A stretch of DNA of 64,000 bases, taken from positions 6,741,501 to 6,805,500 of the forward strand of contig LR746268.1 in assembly GCA_902729315.2 (NCBI GenBank), in the 5' to 3' direction. The number at the start of each line of letters is the position of its first letter. The stretch's first letter is position 1. The notes below the pieces were generated by a model. The model was not told the origin of the DNA and did no database searches. It saw only the letters and a list, made by a program, of their open reading frames with translations. The translations under genes and the position numbers were made by a program. Positions 34,277-53,933 of this stretch are shown here, in pieces. Origin of the DNA: Spirodela intermedia. Taxonomy: Eukaryota > Streptophyta > Magnoliopsida > Alismatales > Araceae.

Positions 34277-35544
34277 ATGGGGAGCGGTTCCTCTGAGTCT
34301 GTTAGTGAGCATCTTCCTTTGGATGGTAGTCCATGCTTTAGAAGACTAAGAGTGAGGGGTAGGAACGTGGGGAGATGAGGCAACATTGCAATTCACGCCC
34401 GCATAGGTGGTGGTGATCATCTGCTCTGTCATCGTCTTCAGTGACGCACAGGGTACAGAGAGAGATAGAGATAGATAGGAGAGAGGAAGAGAGGGAGAGA
34501 GAGAGAGAGAACGCGGAGCATGGCTCCTCTGAGTTTTTTAGCGAGCATCTTCATTTGGATGTTAGTACGTGCTCTGGACGACTGAGAGTGAGGGGTAGGA
34601 AAGTGGGGAGGAGATGGCTGGGGATGCCGAGGAGATGAGGTAACGTTGCAGGTCCCGTCAGTCTTCAGAGACCGACGGGGTTGACTCAGAGAGAGAGAGA
34701 GAGAAAGATAACGCGGAGAGTGGCTCCTCCGAGTCTTCTGGCGAGCATCTTCAATTGGATGTGAGTACAAGCTCTGGAAGACTGAGAGCGAGGGGTAGGA
34801 ATGTGGGGAGGAGGTGACTGGGTTGACGGGAAAGATGAGGTACCGTTGCAGTTGCCGTCATCGTCTTCAGCGACCGACGGGGTTGACTTGGAGAGAGAGG
34901 AAGAGGGTGAGAGAGACAGACAGACAGAACACCGAGAGTGGCTCCTCCGAGTCTCCTGGTGAGCATCTTCATTTGGATGTTAGTACGTGCTCTGTGAGAC
35001 TTGAGTGTGACGGGTAGGAACGTGGGGAGGGGATGGCTGGGGATGCCGGGGAGATGAGGTAACGTTGCAGGTCCCGTCAGTCTTCAGAGACCGACGGGGT
35101 TGACTCAGAGAGAGAGAGAGAGAGAAAGATAACGCGGAGAGTGGCTCCTCCGAGTCTTGTGGCGAGCATCTTCAATTGGATGTGAGTACGAGCTCTGGAA
35201 GACTGAGAGCGAGGGGTAGGAATGTGGGGAGGAGGTGACTGGGTTGACGGGAAAGATGAGATACCGTTGCAGTTGCCGTCATCGTCTTCAGCGACCGACG
35301 GGGTTGACTTGGAGAGAGAGGAAGAGGGTGAGAGAGAGAGAGACAGAACGCCGAGAGTGGCTCCTCCGAGTCTTCTGGTGAGCATCTTCATTTGGATGTT
35401 AGTACGTGCTCCGTGAGACTGTGCGCGGGGTAGGAACGTGGGGAGGGAAGGGGAGGCGAGGAAGATGAGGTAACGTTTCAGCTCACACCGACATGCGTGG
35501 CGGCGATCGTCTGCTCCGTCATCGTCTTCGGCGATTGACAGGAT

Positions 35545-35545
<1 letters not shown>
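34233..35545 (+). repeat. Tandem array of six broken MLO promoter/exon-1 units
   Basis: Six successive units of about 210 bases each begin with a GA tract, continue with CGGAGAGTGGCTCCTCCGAG, GAGCATCTTCATTTGGATG and GAGGGGTAGGAACGTGGGGA (the MLO 5' UTR), and enter the start of exon 1. Start codons survive at 34614 and 35033 but are stopped after nine codons; the units near 34814 and 35234 have GTG in that place. Several units keep the part of exon 1 coding for the first membrane helix (CGTCATCGTCTTC) and then jump straight to the next unit's GCGACCGACGGGGTTGAC. None has exons 2-14. The seventh unit is the functional first exon of MLO-B. Confidence 0.9.
34614..35440 (+). repeat. 420-bp higher-order dimer repeat inside the array
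   Basis: Units two and three (about 34600-35020) and units four and five (about 35020-35440) form two near-identical dimers, with landmarks 419-420 bases apart (ATG 34614/35033; GTG 34814/35234). They differ by only a handful of substitutions and GA-length changes, far less than adjacent monomers differ from each other. Confidence 0.85.
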
Positions 35546-35585
<40 letters not shown>

Positions 35586-35733
35586 CATCTATATAGATAG
35601 ATAGATAGATGGAGAGAGACGGAGAGAGAACGCGGAGAGTGGCTCCTCCGAGACTTCTTGTGAGCATCTTCATTTTGATGGTAGTCCGTGCTCTGGAAAA
35701 CTGAGGGTCAGGGGCTAGGAACGCGGGGAGTGA

Positions 35734-35999
35734 ATGGCTGGGGGTTCCGGGGAAGATGGATTACCGTTGCGGTACACTCCGACATGGGTGTTGGCGATCG
35801 TCTGCTTCGTCATCGTCTTCATCTCGGTCTTCGTCGAGCGTGTCCTCCACTGGGTCGGCAAGGTATTCCCGCTTCTTGATGGCCGCTCCCATGGAGCACC
35901 AACCCACCCGTCTAGCTTCAGATACTGTGCAATATGTCTGTTGTCTGCCACTGTGAGGCCCCGTCTTTGGAGCGCTGGAGCGAAGATTTCTTCTGAATC

Positions 36000-36030
<31 letters not shown>

Positions 36031-39000
36031 GCCATTCCGCTGCAGTACCTGAAGAAAAGGAACCAGACATCTCTGTTTGAAGCTCTGCAGAAGGTGAAGG
36101 AAGGTCAGCGACATCTCCTCCCCACTTTTTTTCCCATAAAATATGGCGGTCCCATTTTCTTTTGGACGCCCAAGGCCTAATCTTCCTGTCTTCCATCTGC
36201 TGTGGGATCGCAGAGTTGATGCTCCTTGGCTTTATCTCACTGCTGCTGACGGTGTCCCAGAATTACATTCAGAAGATATGCATTCCTGGGAGCTTTACCC
36301 GTCACATGCTTCCTTGTAAGAAGAAAGACCTCCACTCCGTGTCCCCTTCTCACTATCAGGTTAACCTCTTCTCCGGCATCCTCGGGAGTGGCAGACGGCT
36401 CCTTGCCGGGGGCGGCGGATCCGACCACTGCGCCAAGAAGGTGCCGCCCTTTGAAAAACTTTTCCACTTTTTTTTTTATACCCCAAGGGGAAGCTCCTGA
36501 CTTCGATTCGCTGTCGGTTCTTTTCTTTTCTTCTTTTTCTACAGGGAAAGGTGCCGCTGCTGTCTCTGGATGCCCTGCACAAGTTGCATATCTTCATCTT
36601 CGTTCTTGCCGTTACCCACGTCGTTTTCTGTGCCATCACAATGCTTCTAGGGATGGCGAGGGTAACTGCTAACCCCATTACAATTAATTACTTGTGTTCT
36701 TTAAAATCTTACTGGTTTGTGTTTCTTTCAAGATAACATGCAGTATGTATAATAATAATAATAATTTAATGTGTGAATTTCTAGATACGTCAATGGAAAC
36801 GTTGTGAAGATTCACTTATGAAGGAAACAGGAAGCGAAAATGCTGCAGGTTTGTACTGGAGACTCTTGTTTTCTCCTCAGCTTTGTTCCATCGGAACTGT
36901 GGTCATACTGGATATTTATTTAAAACAAAACCAAGGATACTAAGTCGGTAGTAGCCCGGATCGATGCAACTCAAAGTCTAAGCGTGTGACAACTGAGAAT
37001 TTTGAAAGATGAAAACGTAAAGGATAGATGCCACAATACAAGTTTTTTCTTGGAAAAAAATGATATGTATACTATTATCCACTGATTGGTGTATTTATTC
37101 TCTTTGCAGCGCCAAGAATCTCCGTTGTGAATCAGTTTGACTTCATCAAGGAGCGGTTCAAGGGCTTTGGGAAGGATTCTAAGATAATGAGTTGGGTGGT
37201 AAGTAGCCCATTTCTCAGTGGAAAATATCTGATTCTAGGTTGCGCGAGTCGTAATACTGATGGGCATATGTGTGTATCTACTCATATTTCCACTAGTAAA
37301 AAATGAGAGCTTTGTGTTGTAAGAATCTGAGCTCATGAATTTTTAGGTATCCAGTTCTTGGATGCACTTGCTAAGCATTTAAATTCAGAAGAGGCTGCCA
37401 TCAGTTGTAGCATAAAATTTGGTTATTAATTGAGAAAAATGTTTATACAGCTTGTTTTATTATGGTTGCATGTTGTTTCAGCAATCTTTCTGTAAACAAT
37501 TCTATGGATCTGTCACGAAATCAGACTACACCACATTGCGGCGGAGTTTCATTATGGTAAGCAAAAGGGAGCCCGAAGCTGAAGACCTATTTGGTCGTTG
37601 TCTGTCGCCCTCTTCTGCTTCCTGTTTGACCAACTCGTGTTCTCTCTCCCTAGACTCATTGCAGAGGAAATCCAAATTTTAATTTCCACAAGTACATGAT
37701 ACGCGTCCTGGAATCTGATTTCAAGAAAGTTGTCGGGATAAGGTACTTTGAGTGTTCAGTGGTTGAGAATTTTGCTACTAAATATTCTGCTGTGCATCTC
37801 AGCGCATCAAATAATATCGACCTCATTTTCCCTTCTTTTAGCATTCTATGTGACTCTATCCCTTCTGTGTTCTTGCAGTTGGTACCTTTGGGTTTTTCTG
37901 GTACTCTTTTTGCTGGTAAATGTCAAAGGTACTTCAAAGCTTTTCCGTATTTTGGTTTAGTTTATGGATGAATGCTCTTTCATATCATCTGAATATCTTA
38001 TTTTTCTTGTTCAAAAAGATCTTCTAACTAGATCTGAATCTAAGGAATTCATTCTGAATGCATTTGTGAACTAGATCTGTTCATTCCATCAGTTTTCTGT
38101 TCATTTTTTTTCCCCCAGTAGAAAAGTTCATATTGACATCATTATTCTTCTAACAGCCCATTGTCGATTCCGTGAGATTTTAGCTAATTACAAGTCAAAT
38201 CTTCTTAATGGTGAAAATAAATAAATATTATCTCTACTTTTTATCCATTTTTTTATAGATGCTCATGAATTCTTTTTCTTCTCTCTGTGAAGGTTGGCAT
38301 ATGTACTTTTGGCTGGCATTTGTCCCCTTGATTGTAAGTTTTGTGTTGTCCTCCCGCTACCCAACTAGTTTTTTTGAAAAAAAAAGTCTAGAAGAGGATC
38401 AAATAATCGAGATAAATGCCAAATTGAATGCGATTATCGGCAGATTATATGATCTTTTACAGTGAATATCTTCGGATCATACTAAATATTTCGATGTTTG
38501 CAGATGCTGCTTGCTGTTGGCACCAAGCTGGAGCACGTGATCACTCAATTGGCGCACGAGGTTGCTGAGAAACACTGTGCCATCGAGGGTGACCTCATAG
38601 TGAAGCCGTCAGATGATCACTTCTGGTTCCACAGGCCTCGAGTCGTCCTCTACTTGGTTCACTTCATCCTCTTCCAGAATGCCTTTGAGATTGCCTTCTT
38701 CTTCTGGATATTGGTGAGTGCTCTGAGGCATTCCATGTAATTACCCAATCTCTAAAACAGCTCCCCTGCCATTTGGCTCTTGTTTCATAATCCACTTCAG
38801 ATTGTCGTACCTTGTTGAGGAGAAGCCATCGCCTTTGGTATCATATCCCTTCTTTGAGTCGACTATTTCCGGGCATCTAGAACCAGGAAAGAATTCTGAC
38901 GTGCTCTTGTTTGTTACACAGGTAAGCCTCGGTTTTGAGTCCTGCACCATGGGACATATTTGGTTCATCGTTCCCAGGCTTGTGATTGGGTGAGCTTCAT

Positions 39001-39489
39001 TTCCTCTCTGATTTTTTGGAGTATAATCTAGGAATCGATCTGTTCATCTTCAAGCCACTTATGTCATCAATTTTGCTCGGTCTAGAGTGTTTATTCAGGT
39101 TCTCTGCGGTTACAGCACCCTACCTCTCTATGCCCTCGTCACCCAGGTAACCCACAGATCCAAAGATCTTTTATATCCTCCGTCATCTATAGACCATGGG
39201 CTGGGTTGATCACCACCGGCTACTGCTGTGGCTGCTTCCTCTCCCATTTTCACAGATGGGCACCAAATTCAAGAAGGAGATCTTCGATGAACACGTGCAA
39301 GTGGGTCTTATTGACTGGGCCGAGAAGGTTAAGAAGCGGAAGGGAACGGGCTCATCATTCAAGGCGTGGTTGAAAGGAGGAAGGTCCGTAGAGGGAATCG
39401 GAGTCCAGCTGCAGAACTTGGGCGGGAGCCAGCCTTCCAAGATGGAAGAAGGAAATGCTGGGCCTGGCGAGGTGCGGAAGCCAGAGTAG
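35734..39489 (+). CDS. MLO1-like: MLO-like protein, clade II (MLO1 type), copy B
   Basis: Fourteen exons, same structure as copy A: 35734-35862, 36046-36103, 36214-36440, 36545-36661, 36785-36848, 37110-37198, 37482-37556, 37654-37742, 37879-37928, 38293-38333, 38504-38713, 38922-38989, 39086-39146 and 39256-39489, joining in phase to 503 residues. The family signatures listed for copy A are present, including GKVPLLSLDALHKLHIFIFV, LLLAVGTKLEHVITQLAHEV and the calmodulin-binding VGLIDWAEKVKKRKG. It differs from copy A at positions that are steady in the MLO1 group: LRRSFIM for LRLGFIM, VSLGFESCTMG for TYGFDSCIMG, NVKG for NVNG, CEDS and KET in the loop. No frameshift or stop, so probably functional, but under looser or altered constraint. 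The first exon follows the array of broken first exons, so its promoter context differs strongly from copy A. Confidence 0.94.
36004..36031 (+). repeat. (CT)n tract in MLO-B intron 1
   Basis: About 14 CT units before the exon 2 acceptor, in the same place as in MLO-A but shorter. Confidence 0.9.
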
Positions 39490-40138
39490 CCTCAGCATGC
39501 TCGTGACTCTGCTATTTTCTTGAAGAGAGGCCCTGTTTGATGTGTGATTGCTTTGTGTGGAAAATGCAAGAGGTGTGCGATATATTGGCTGTACTTAAAC
39601 CACTTTTTTTTCTTGTCATAGAAGGCTCTGATATGGACCCTGAAAGTACGCACACAGTATGTTGGTTGTTCAGAGGGGGAGGAACTGAGCACAGAGTGAG
39701 CCCTGTGCACTGTATTCTCTATGGGGAAGACTGTTGAAGCCATTGAAGTTAGAAGCCCAAGAGGACCAGGCTTGGGAGTGGAAAATGGGGTCCTGTCAAG
39801 CCGGGGCCTGGTTCGGCCCTCTTATCTATTTTCTATTTCTGTGAGTGATTTCTTGTTACCCGACTTGATCCCACCTACTGATCCTAAAACCCAAGAGATG
39901 AGCCAACTTGGGTGGGTTCCTGACTAATTTTCTTGATAAAAAATGATAGCTAAGTCTGATTTCCTGGCGTTAACCATATTCGAACAAATCAATATCATAC
40001 CCTTCTGATCCCAACTGAGAAAGAATATATGCATGAATATGATTTCAAGGTCTTTCCAATGAGTCAAGTGAAGATAGCCAGAAGAAGAACCTTCCAAAAT
40101 AACACAAAACGAGGTAGAGCCTGATGGCTGCAAGAAAG
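39490..40138. other. Tail-to-tail spacer between MLO-B and RIO2
   Basis: About 650 bases that hold the 3' UTRs of both convergent genes. No further gene. The sequence aligns with the 3' flank of MLO-A. Confidence 0.6.
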
Positions 40139-48337
<8,199 letters not shown>

Positions 48338-51300
48338 ATGATTCGGCTACTGGTGCGTCGTTCACCATGGTTTTTTGTTCACCGAGGACGGGCTTTGATT
48401 GTTTTAGTTATTGGTGGTTTGTGAATGATCGCCGTCGTTTTTTTTAATAGAGGCACGGGGCTTCGGTGGGTGTCTTGGCCTTGGCCGCCATCAGTGGGAA
48501 CGCTATCATCGGCAATGGCAGCGGAGGTGGCGATATCCGTACCAGTATCCTGCTCAACTCATATCATTCCTTTTAGCGATTCCTATCCGTTTTATTTCTT
48601 TTGGCCTCTTTTCAAATTTTCAGTGATTTCGGACCAGTGGGATTTCTAACAAAAGAAAACATTTCGTAGCTCTTTCGGCATCACCGCCGCTCAATGTCCT
48701 GATATCGCGGGAATGGCAGCAGATCCTGCAAAGTATTAGTCAGCCCCTTCTTTGTTCGCATACCCCGAGCTCGGCGGAGTCATGGGTTCCAGGTTCCGCA
48801 TCCTCCGTTTCTCCGAACTATATGTTCGTCGAAGCTTGTGTTTTTTCCCTCGAGAGATTTCTCAGCATTTCGCATCCTCAGGATCGGTGTTGGCGCCTCA
48901 TCTATCCGTAGCCAGCTCTCCCCCTGCAACCACTGCTGGGATACATCCCCCTGTAGACGGTGGCAACTACCCGCATTGCTGCCCAGGTTGCTTGGGTAGA
49001 AACTCCATTTCCATGGCTGCCGCCAAGGTCGCACCTGCCGTTGTCAACATTTCTAATGTTTCTACGGTTCAAGGTAAGCCTCCAGTAATCTATTTCTCAG
49101 AAGTTACATGTTCATTTCACCATCCAATAAAATATCTTTTGAATGTTCCTGCACATTTTCAGGTTATTTTGGATTAATGGTTGGAAAGAGTGTTGGATGT
49201 GGCACAATAATTGATCCCGATGGTACAATTTTGACTTGTGCTCATGTCGTTGTCGACCCCCAAGGCCCAAGAACAGTTTTCAAGAGAAAGGTGGGTGCTC
49301 CCTAAAAATTGATGGTCGCAGTGAGCCCATTTTTCGCCCATATTCACACTTTCTCCATTGAAAACGATGGATAGGATGAGTCCATTATTATTCTGTGTTT
49401 CCTTTAAACTTGATGGGTCCAGGTGACCCCTTCAAAATTGTCCTTTCCCTTAGACTGGTTGATGACATTTCGGGCTTTCATATCCAGTTTCACATGTTTT
49501 CAGCCCTTCAAACCCCATAAAACTTTTTCATGCGGTGAGCCCTAGCTCATATGTGAACATCTAATTCCGAATTTTTCTATATGTTAACTCACTATCTGTA
49601 AAGGAGAACTTGCCAGTTCGGAAGTAGTGTTAAATTACTTTATATCTTAGATAATACAGTTCTGTCGAGCGAAGTATATTTAAATTCAATAGTACTTTAA
49701 GCCTTTTGACTACTACAAAGACGTGAAACAGTGAAGGAAATATTTTCGATGACGAAAAATTAAAAAGAGGAAGATGGCTAACCGGAAGGAATTAACAGAT
49801 GGATTGCTTTATAGATAGTTGACTAGAGAATTGACGGCGATGCAGAAAGATATTGTGAGGAAGAAAATAATAAATTCTATTAGGTCACACAGTCGACCAA
49901 TTAAGGTTGGCAATCATTGGCTGCACATTTCATCGTAAGCATAACTAAGTTGAGGCAGGATCAAGGGCACGAATGGCATTTTATCCAGCATTTTTCTTCA
50001 TACGGTTAGAATCAGCAAACAGGATGAACATGCCATTTTGGCTCTTATCTGATCAACATTAGCATATGCATTTCTAACCAAGACTGGCTTCAGGCCAGTG
50101 ATTCCCTGATAAAAGCTGTGTTTAGTCGTGCTTAAGTAAAATCTTTATCCTTTTATATCCATACTAACAAGCCCCAACTGATGTCTTAGCTCCTGGCCAC
50201 TAGTTTTTATTTTGCTATCAACCAGCTAATAGAAAAACATAAAGGAAAAGAATCATTTACATTTAACAGTCACCACGTTACTTCTAAATGCAACCTTTGA
50301 CCTCGCCAAATTTGCATGAAGCTTTGATACGTCTCCTGGTTTCGCCGTGTAGCATTTAATATGGAGTTTCTTTAGTATCTTTTCTTTTACAAATTTCAAA
50401 TTTCAAATATATGAATTTGCTAGTTTGCTATATTTTTTTCTAAATATCCACAAATAACTTTTCAGATGCTTGAATGGTTTTTCTATTATTATTATCCTAT
50501 TTTTTAAAACCATTTTATTTGCATTTCTTTACTTTAGGGGCACACATGAGGGATTTATTGTTCACGTATCCATTTTTATATTCATAACCCTAACAAAGAG
50601 TAATAGGTTGACGTGACCTTGCAAGATGGACGAGTATTTGAGGGAACTGTGCTCAATGCTGACTTTCAATCCGACATTGCTGTTGTTAAAATCAAATCTA
50701 AGACTGCATTACCAACAGCAAACTTTGGATCATCTTCTAAACTTCAACCAGGAGATTGGGTGATTGCTTTGGGTTGTCCTCTATTTCTCCAGAACACCAT
50801 TACAGCTGGAATTGTCAGGTAATTGTACGGCTGTATAAGGTCAGTATCTTTTTTCTTGTGCTTTTTACTTGTGGATGGGAAAGTATCATCCATCTACATC
50901 AGAAGTTTTATCGAATCAGGATCCTAGCCTAAGCCGAACTAAGTATCTCTTGCTTCTTTTATGATAATGTTATACATAAGTTTTTTTGGACTGAAGATCC
51001 CAAGAAACTGAAAGTGCGCCACCCATTATGAAGCAGTTTTGAGGTGGGAGCATACTTGGCCTTGTGAATAAAAGTAAAAATACAGAGATAGATACTAGAA
51101 ATGAAATTGAAATAAAGCTACTTACTGCAAAGGACCTACCCTACAGAAGATTGGACACATGTCATCTGACAGCTGTCTCTTCACCTGTTTAGTGCATCTA
51201 TTTAGTGGATCCATCAAGTATGGTTTCAAAATGATGTTGCAAAAACCTTTGTAATGACAGTTCTGAGTTATATACGGTTTTGTTATCGAAAGTACGCCTG

Positions 51301-53933
51301 GCTCGTTACATTATTTAGTGACGAGTGCATTTTGTGTTATTTTACGTTTGGATATTTCGAGAAATGGACATTACTTGAGAATTTTGTTCTCTGGGGATCA
51401 TAAATTTTATTTTTCTCTTATATCAGTTGTGTTGATCGGAAAAGTAGTGACCTGGGTCTTGGTGGAGCACGAAGGGAATATCTGCAGACTGACTGTTCAA
51501 TCAACGAGGCAAGATGGTTTTTTTACTATAGTACTACTTAACAGTAATCCATGCGGTGACTACATTTTAGTTTGCCCTTTGATTTTAGAGTTCTTATGAT
51601 TGTGCTTTCTTTTCTTCCCCTCATGTTAGTGAGAAAGTAACGCCAATCAAAGGGTAAATGAAATCACTGTGTCACGTGATTTCTTGTATGTTCTTCCTCT
51701 CTTTCCGTTTACATGGAATGAAGAGGGAAAGACATCTATAAAGGGCATTTTGTGTGATTTCAAGTTTCTCCTGTCAAAGAAATATTGGGTTAGGAGCAAA
51801 TTACCTTGTTGAAGACCTTCATTTCAACTTCATGAAGCTTCTATATTTAATTCCCTTCATGTAAATTTCTTTTGTTTCTGAAAATGGATTGATATGTACA
51901 GGGTAACTCTGGTGGTCCACTTGTAAACCTGGATGGTGAGGTTGTGGGTATTAACATCATGAAGGTTGCAGATGCTGCTGGTTTGAGTTTTGCGGTACCA
52001 ATTGACTCAGTTATTAAGATCGTAGAACAATTCAGACAGAATGGGTATGTTCTCTATTGAAATATATTATCCCCGAGGATTGTGATTCCAAGGTCCCTTG
52101 TGGATGAGTCTGATACCAATCTGTTGTATTTTTTTTCAGCCTGGCAGATTGTGCCATTAAATTAATTGTTTGAATGAGGTGGACCATGGCTATTAGCACT
52201 TGTTATGCTAAATAGGATTTATAGTAGACCATTTGTTAGGATGTTGGGATGAAAGGTGGCACAAACTTGAGATCTTTCCCTGCTTGCTGAACTAATTTGA
52301 CCCTATGTCTTGATTATTTGTCATTCCACTCTACTTATGAAATGGAACGACAGCAGAAAAATGGAAGAAACTGGCTGTAGATCCTCAGTTACGAGAAAGT
52401 ACCATGTCAAAGTTGGTCCTTTGGTCTCCTCACTCGGAATTTTGATTCTAGAACTGTGCGCTGACCCAAACTAGCCACCTCCATTAAACTGGCATGGTTT
52501 AATTTCATAAAGAGAAATAAATAGCTGCATTTCGTGGTAGCGTTCTGTTGGTAAACAGAGTCGAATGGTAGAGAGAGGATTTGTTTGTAGGGTACCAGAG
52601 GAACCTTGTAGGAAGCCAGGCAAAGCTCGGGATTCCTCCTCGAAGCGCCTTGCCTCAAGGGGCTGTTGAGGGTAGGGCTCTTTGTGTAGCGTAGAGATTT
52701 GCACTTTCAGGCTTCTGCAAAGCCTTACCTCGGACCATTACCCAGCAGGCCACACTCGACCAGATTTTGGATCTGAGCTTTTCACTCTCCAGCCTGAAAC
52801 ATGGCTGAGTGGCCTTGCAGAGCTTCTTGGCTAACCTGGATGGTGGGCACCATTATCAGCTGGATTCTCAGGATACCGACTTCTCTTCTTGGTAGTTGTG
52901 CTGTCTTTCAGAACTTATTTCTCCGAGTTCACACGTTTGGAAATGTCTTTGTTGTTACATCTCTTTTCCGTCAAATACGTCTTTCTGAGCATTCCCCCTA
53001 GCATCCTCAATCCCTGTGACTGTAAGGTCCCCCCCCCCTCCACTGATGCACGTCCTCTTCCTCTCAATTGGCCCGGAACAGCTATCTCTAGGCTTCCTTT
53101 GGACACTTGATTGAGTTGTACCTTTGGCAGGAGAGTCGTCCGGCCTTGGCTTGGTCTGAAAATGCTTGACCTCAATAACATGGTCATTGAACAGCTCAAA
53201 GAAAGGGATGTTTCTTTCCCTGACGTGACAAAAGGCGTACTAGTACCTGTGGTAAGCTTCCTCACTGCCTCTAAGATTCTGACAGTGGCTTTGTATCCCA
53301 AGAAATGAATTTCACTCCGTGGTTATTATGGGATCACATCTCCCTACAAAGCAAAGTGTTACTCTAAGTTTCTAAAGGAATTTGGGGTATTTTCTCTGGC
53401 TGTATTATGATCCTTGATATGCAAGAATCGTTGTATCTGACAGTATCCTATGTCTGACATTTATAATTTTCTAAACCCTAAACCAGGTTACTCCAGGATC
53501 TCCCGGTGAGCATGCTGGATTTCGTCCAGGTGATGTCGTCATTGAATTTGACGGCAAGCCCGTTGGAAGCATCAAAGAGGTAATCAAGCCAGTTTCTGAT
53601 AATTTTTCATGTGACATCGTTTAAACAAAAGAATGCGTCTTTCTTGTGCCTTCATCCCTATGTTTTTTTTCTCCCTATTATTGGAATTCCTTGCCCCCTC
53701 CCCACGATACGCATCAATAATGTGCCATCTGCATACGACATGCGCTGGAATTTGCATAATTCTAGTCTTTATGATAACATTAATATATTCCGGCGATTTA
53801 TCGTCTGCTGTAACAGATCATCGATCTAATGGAGAATAAGGTTGGGGTGCCCATCAAGGTTCTTGTTAAGAGGGCAAGAAACCAGGCTAAAATCTTGACT
53901 GTAGTGCCCGAAGAGGCGAAGCCCAGCTTTTAA
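48338..53933 (+). CDS. DEGP14: DEG14-like (HtrA/DegP) serine protease
   Basis: Eleven exons in the preferred model: 48338-48352, 48451-48538, 48670-48792, 48882-49073, 49163-49290, 50607-50818, 51427-51508, 51902-52044, 53131-53251, 53487-53579 and 53817-53933, giving 437 residues. The protease triad is clear: His167 in TCAHVVV, Asp205 in QSDIAVVKI and Ser283 in [16 protein letters not shown] domain follows ([28 protein letters not shown]). Order and wording match Arabidopsis Do-like protease 14, a mitochondrial HtrA2-type enzyme that degrades misfolded proteins. A hydrophobic segment ([15 protein letters not shown]) near the N-terminus suits a membrane anchor. The first four exons are less certain: a simple alternative starts at ATG 48782 with no intron to 49073 (395 residues, Arg-rich start). 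The preferred model closes in phase, has normal splice sites and the usual length. Exon 7 ends at a GC donor. Confidence 0.9.

Noticed and set aside
38801-38921. Open frame in MLO-B intron 11 continuing in frame into exon 12
   Set aside because: Inclusion after exon 11 using the available CTTCAG acceptor reads a stop within six codons, and the MLO1 family has no such insert. The same block in MLO-A is also intronic.
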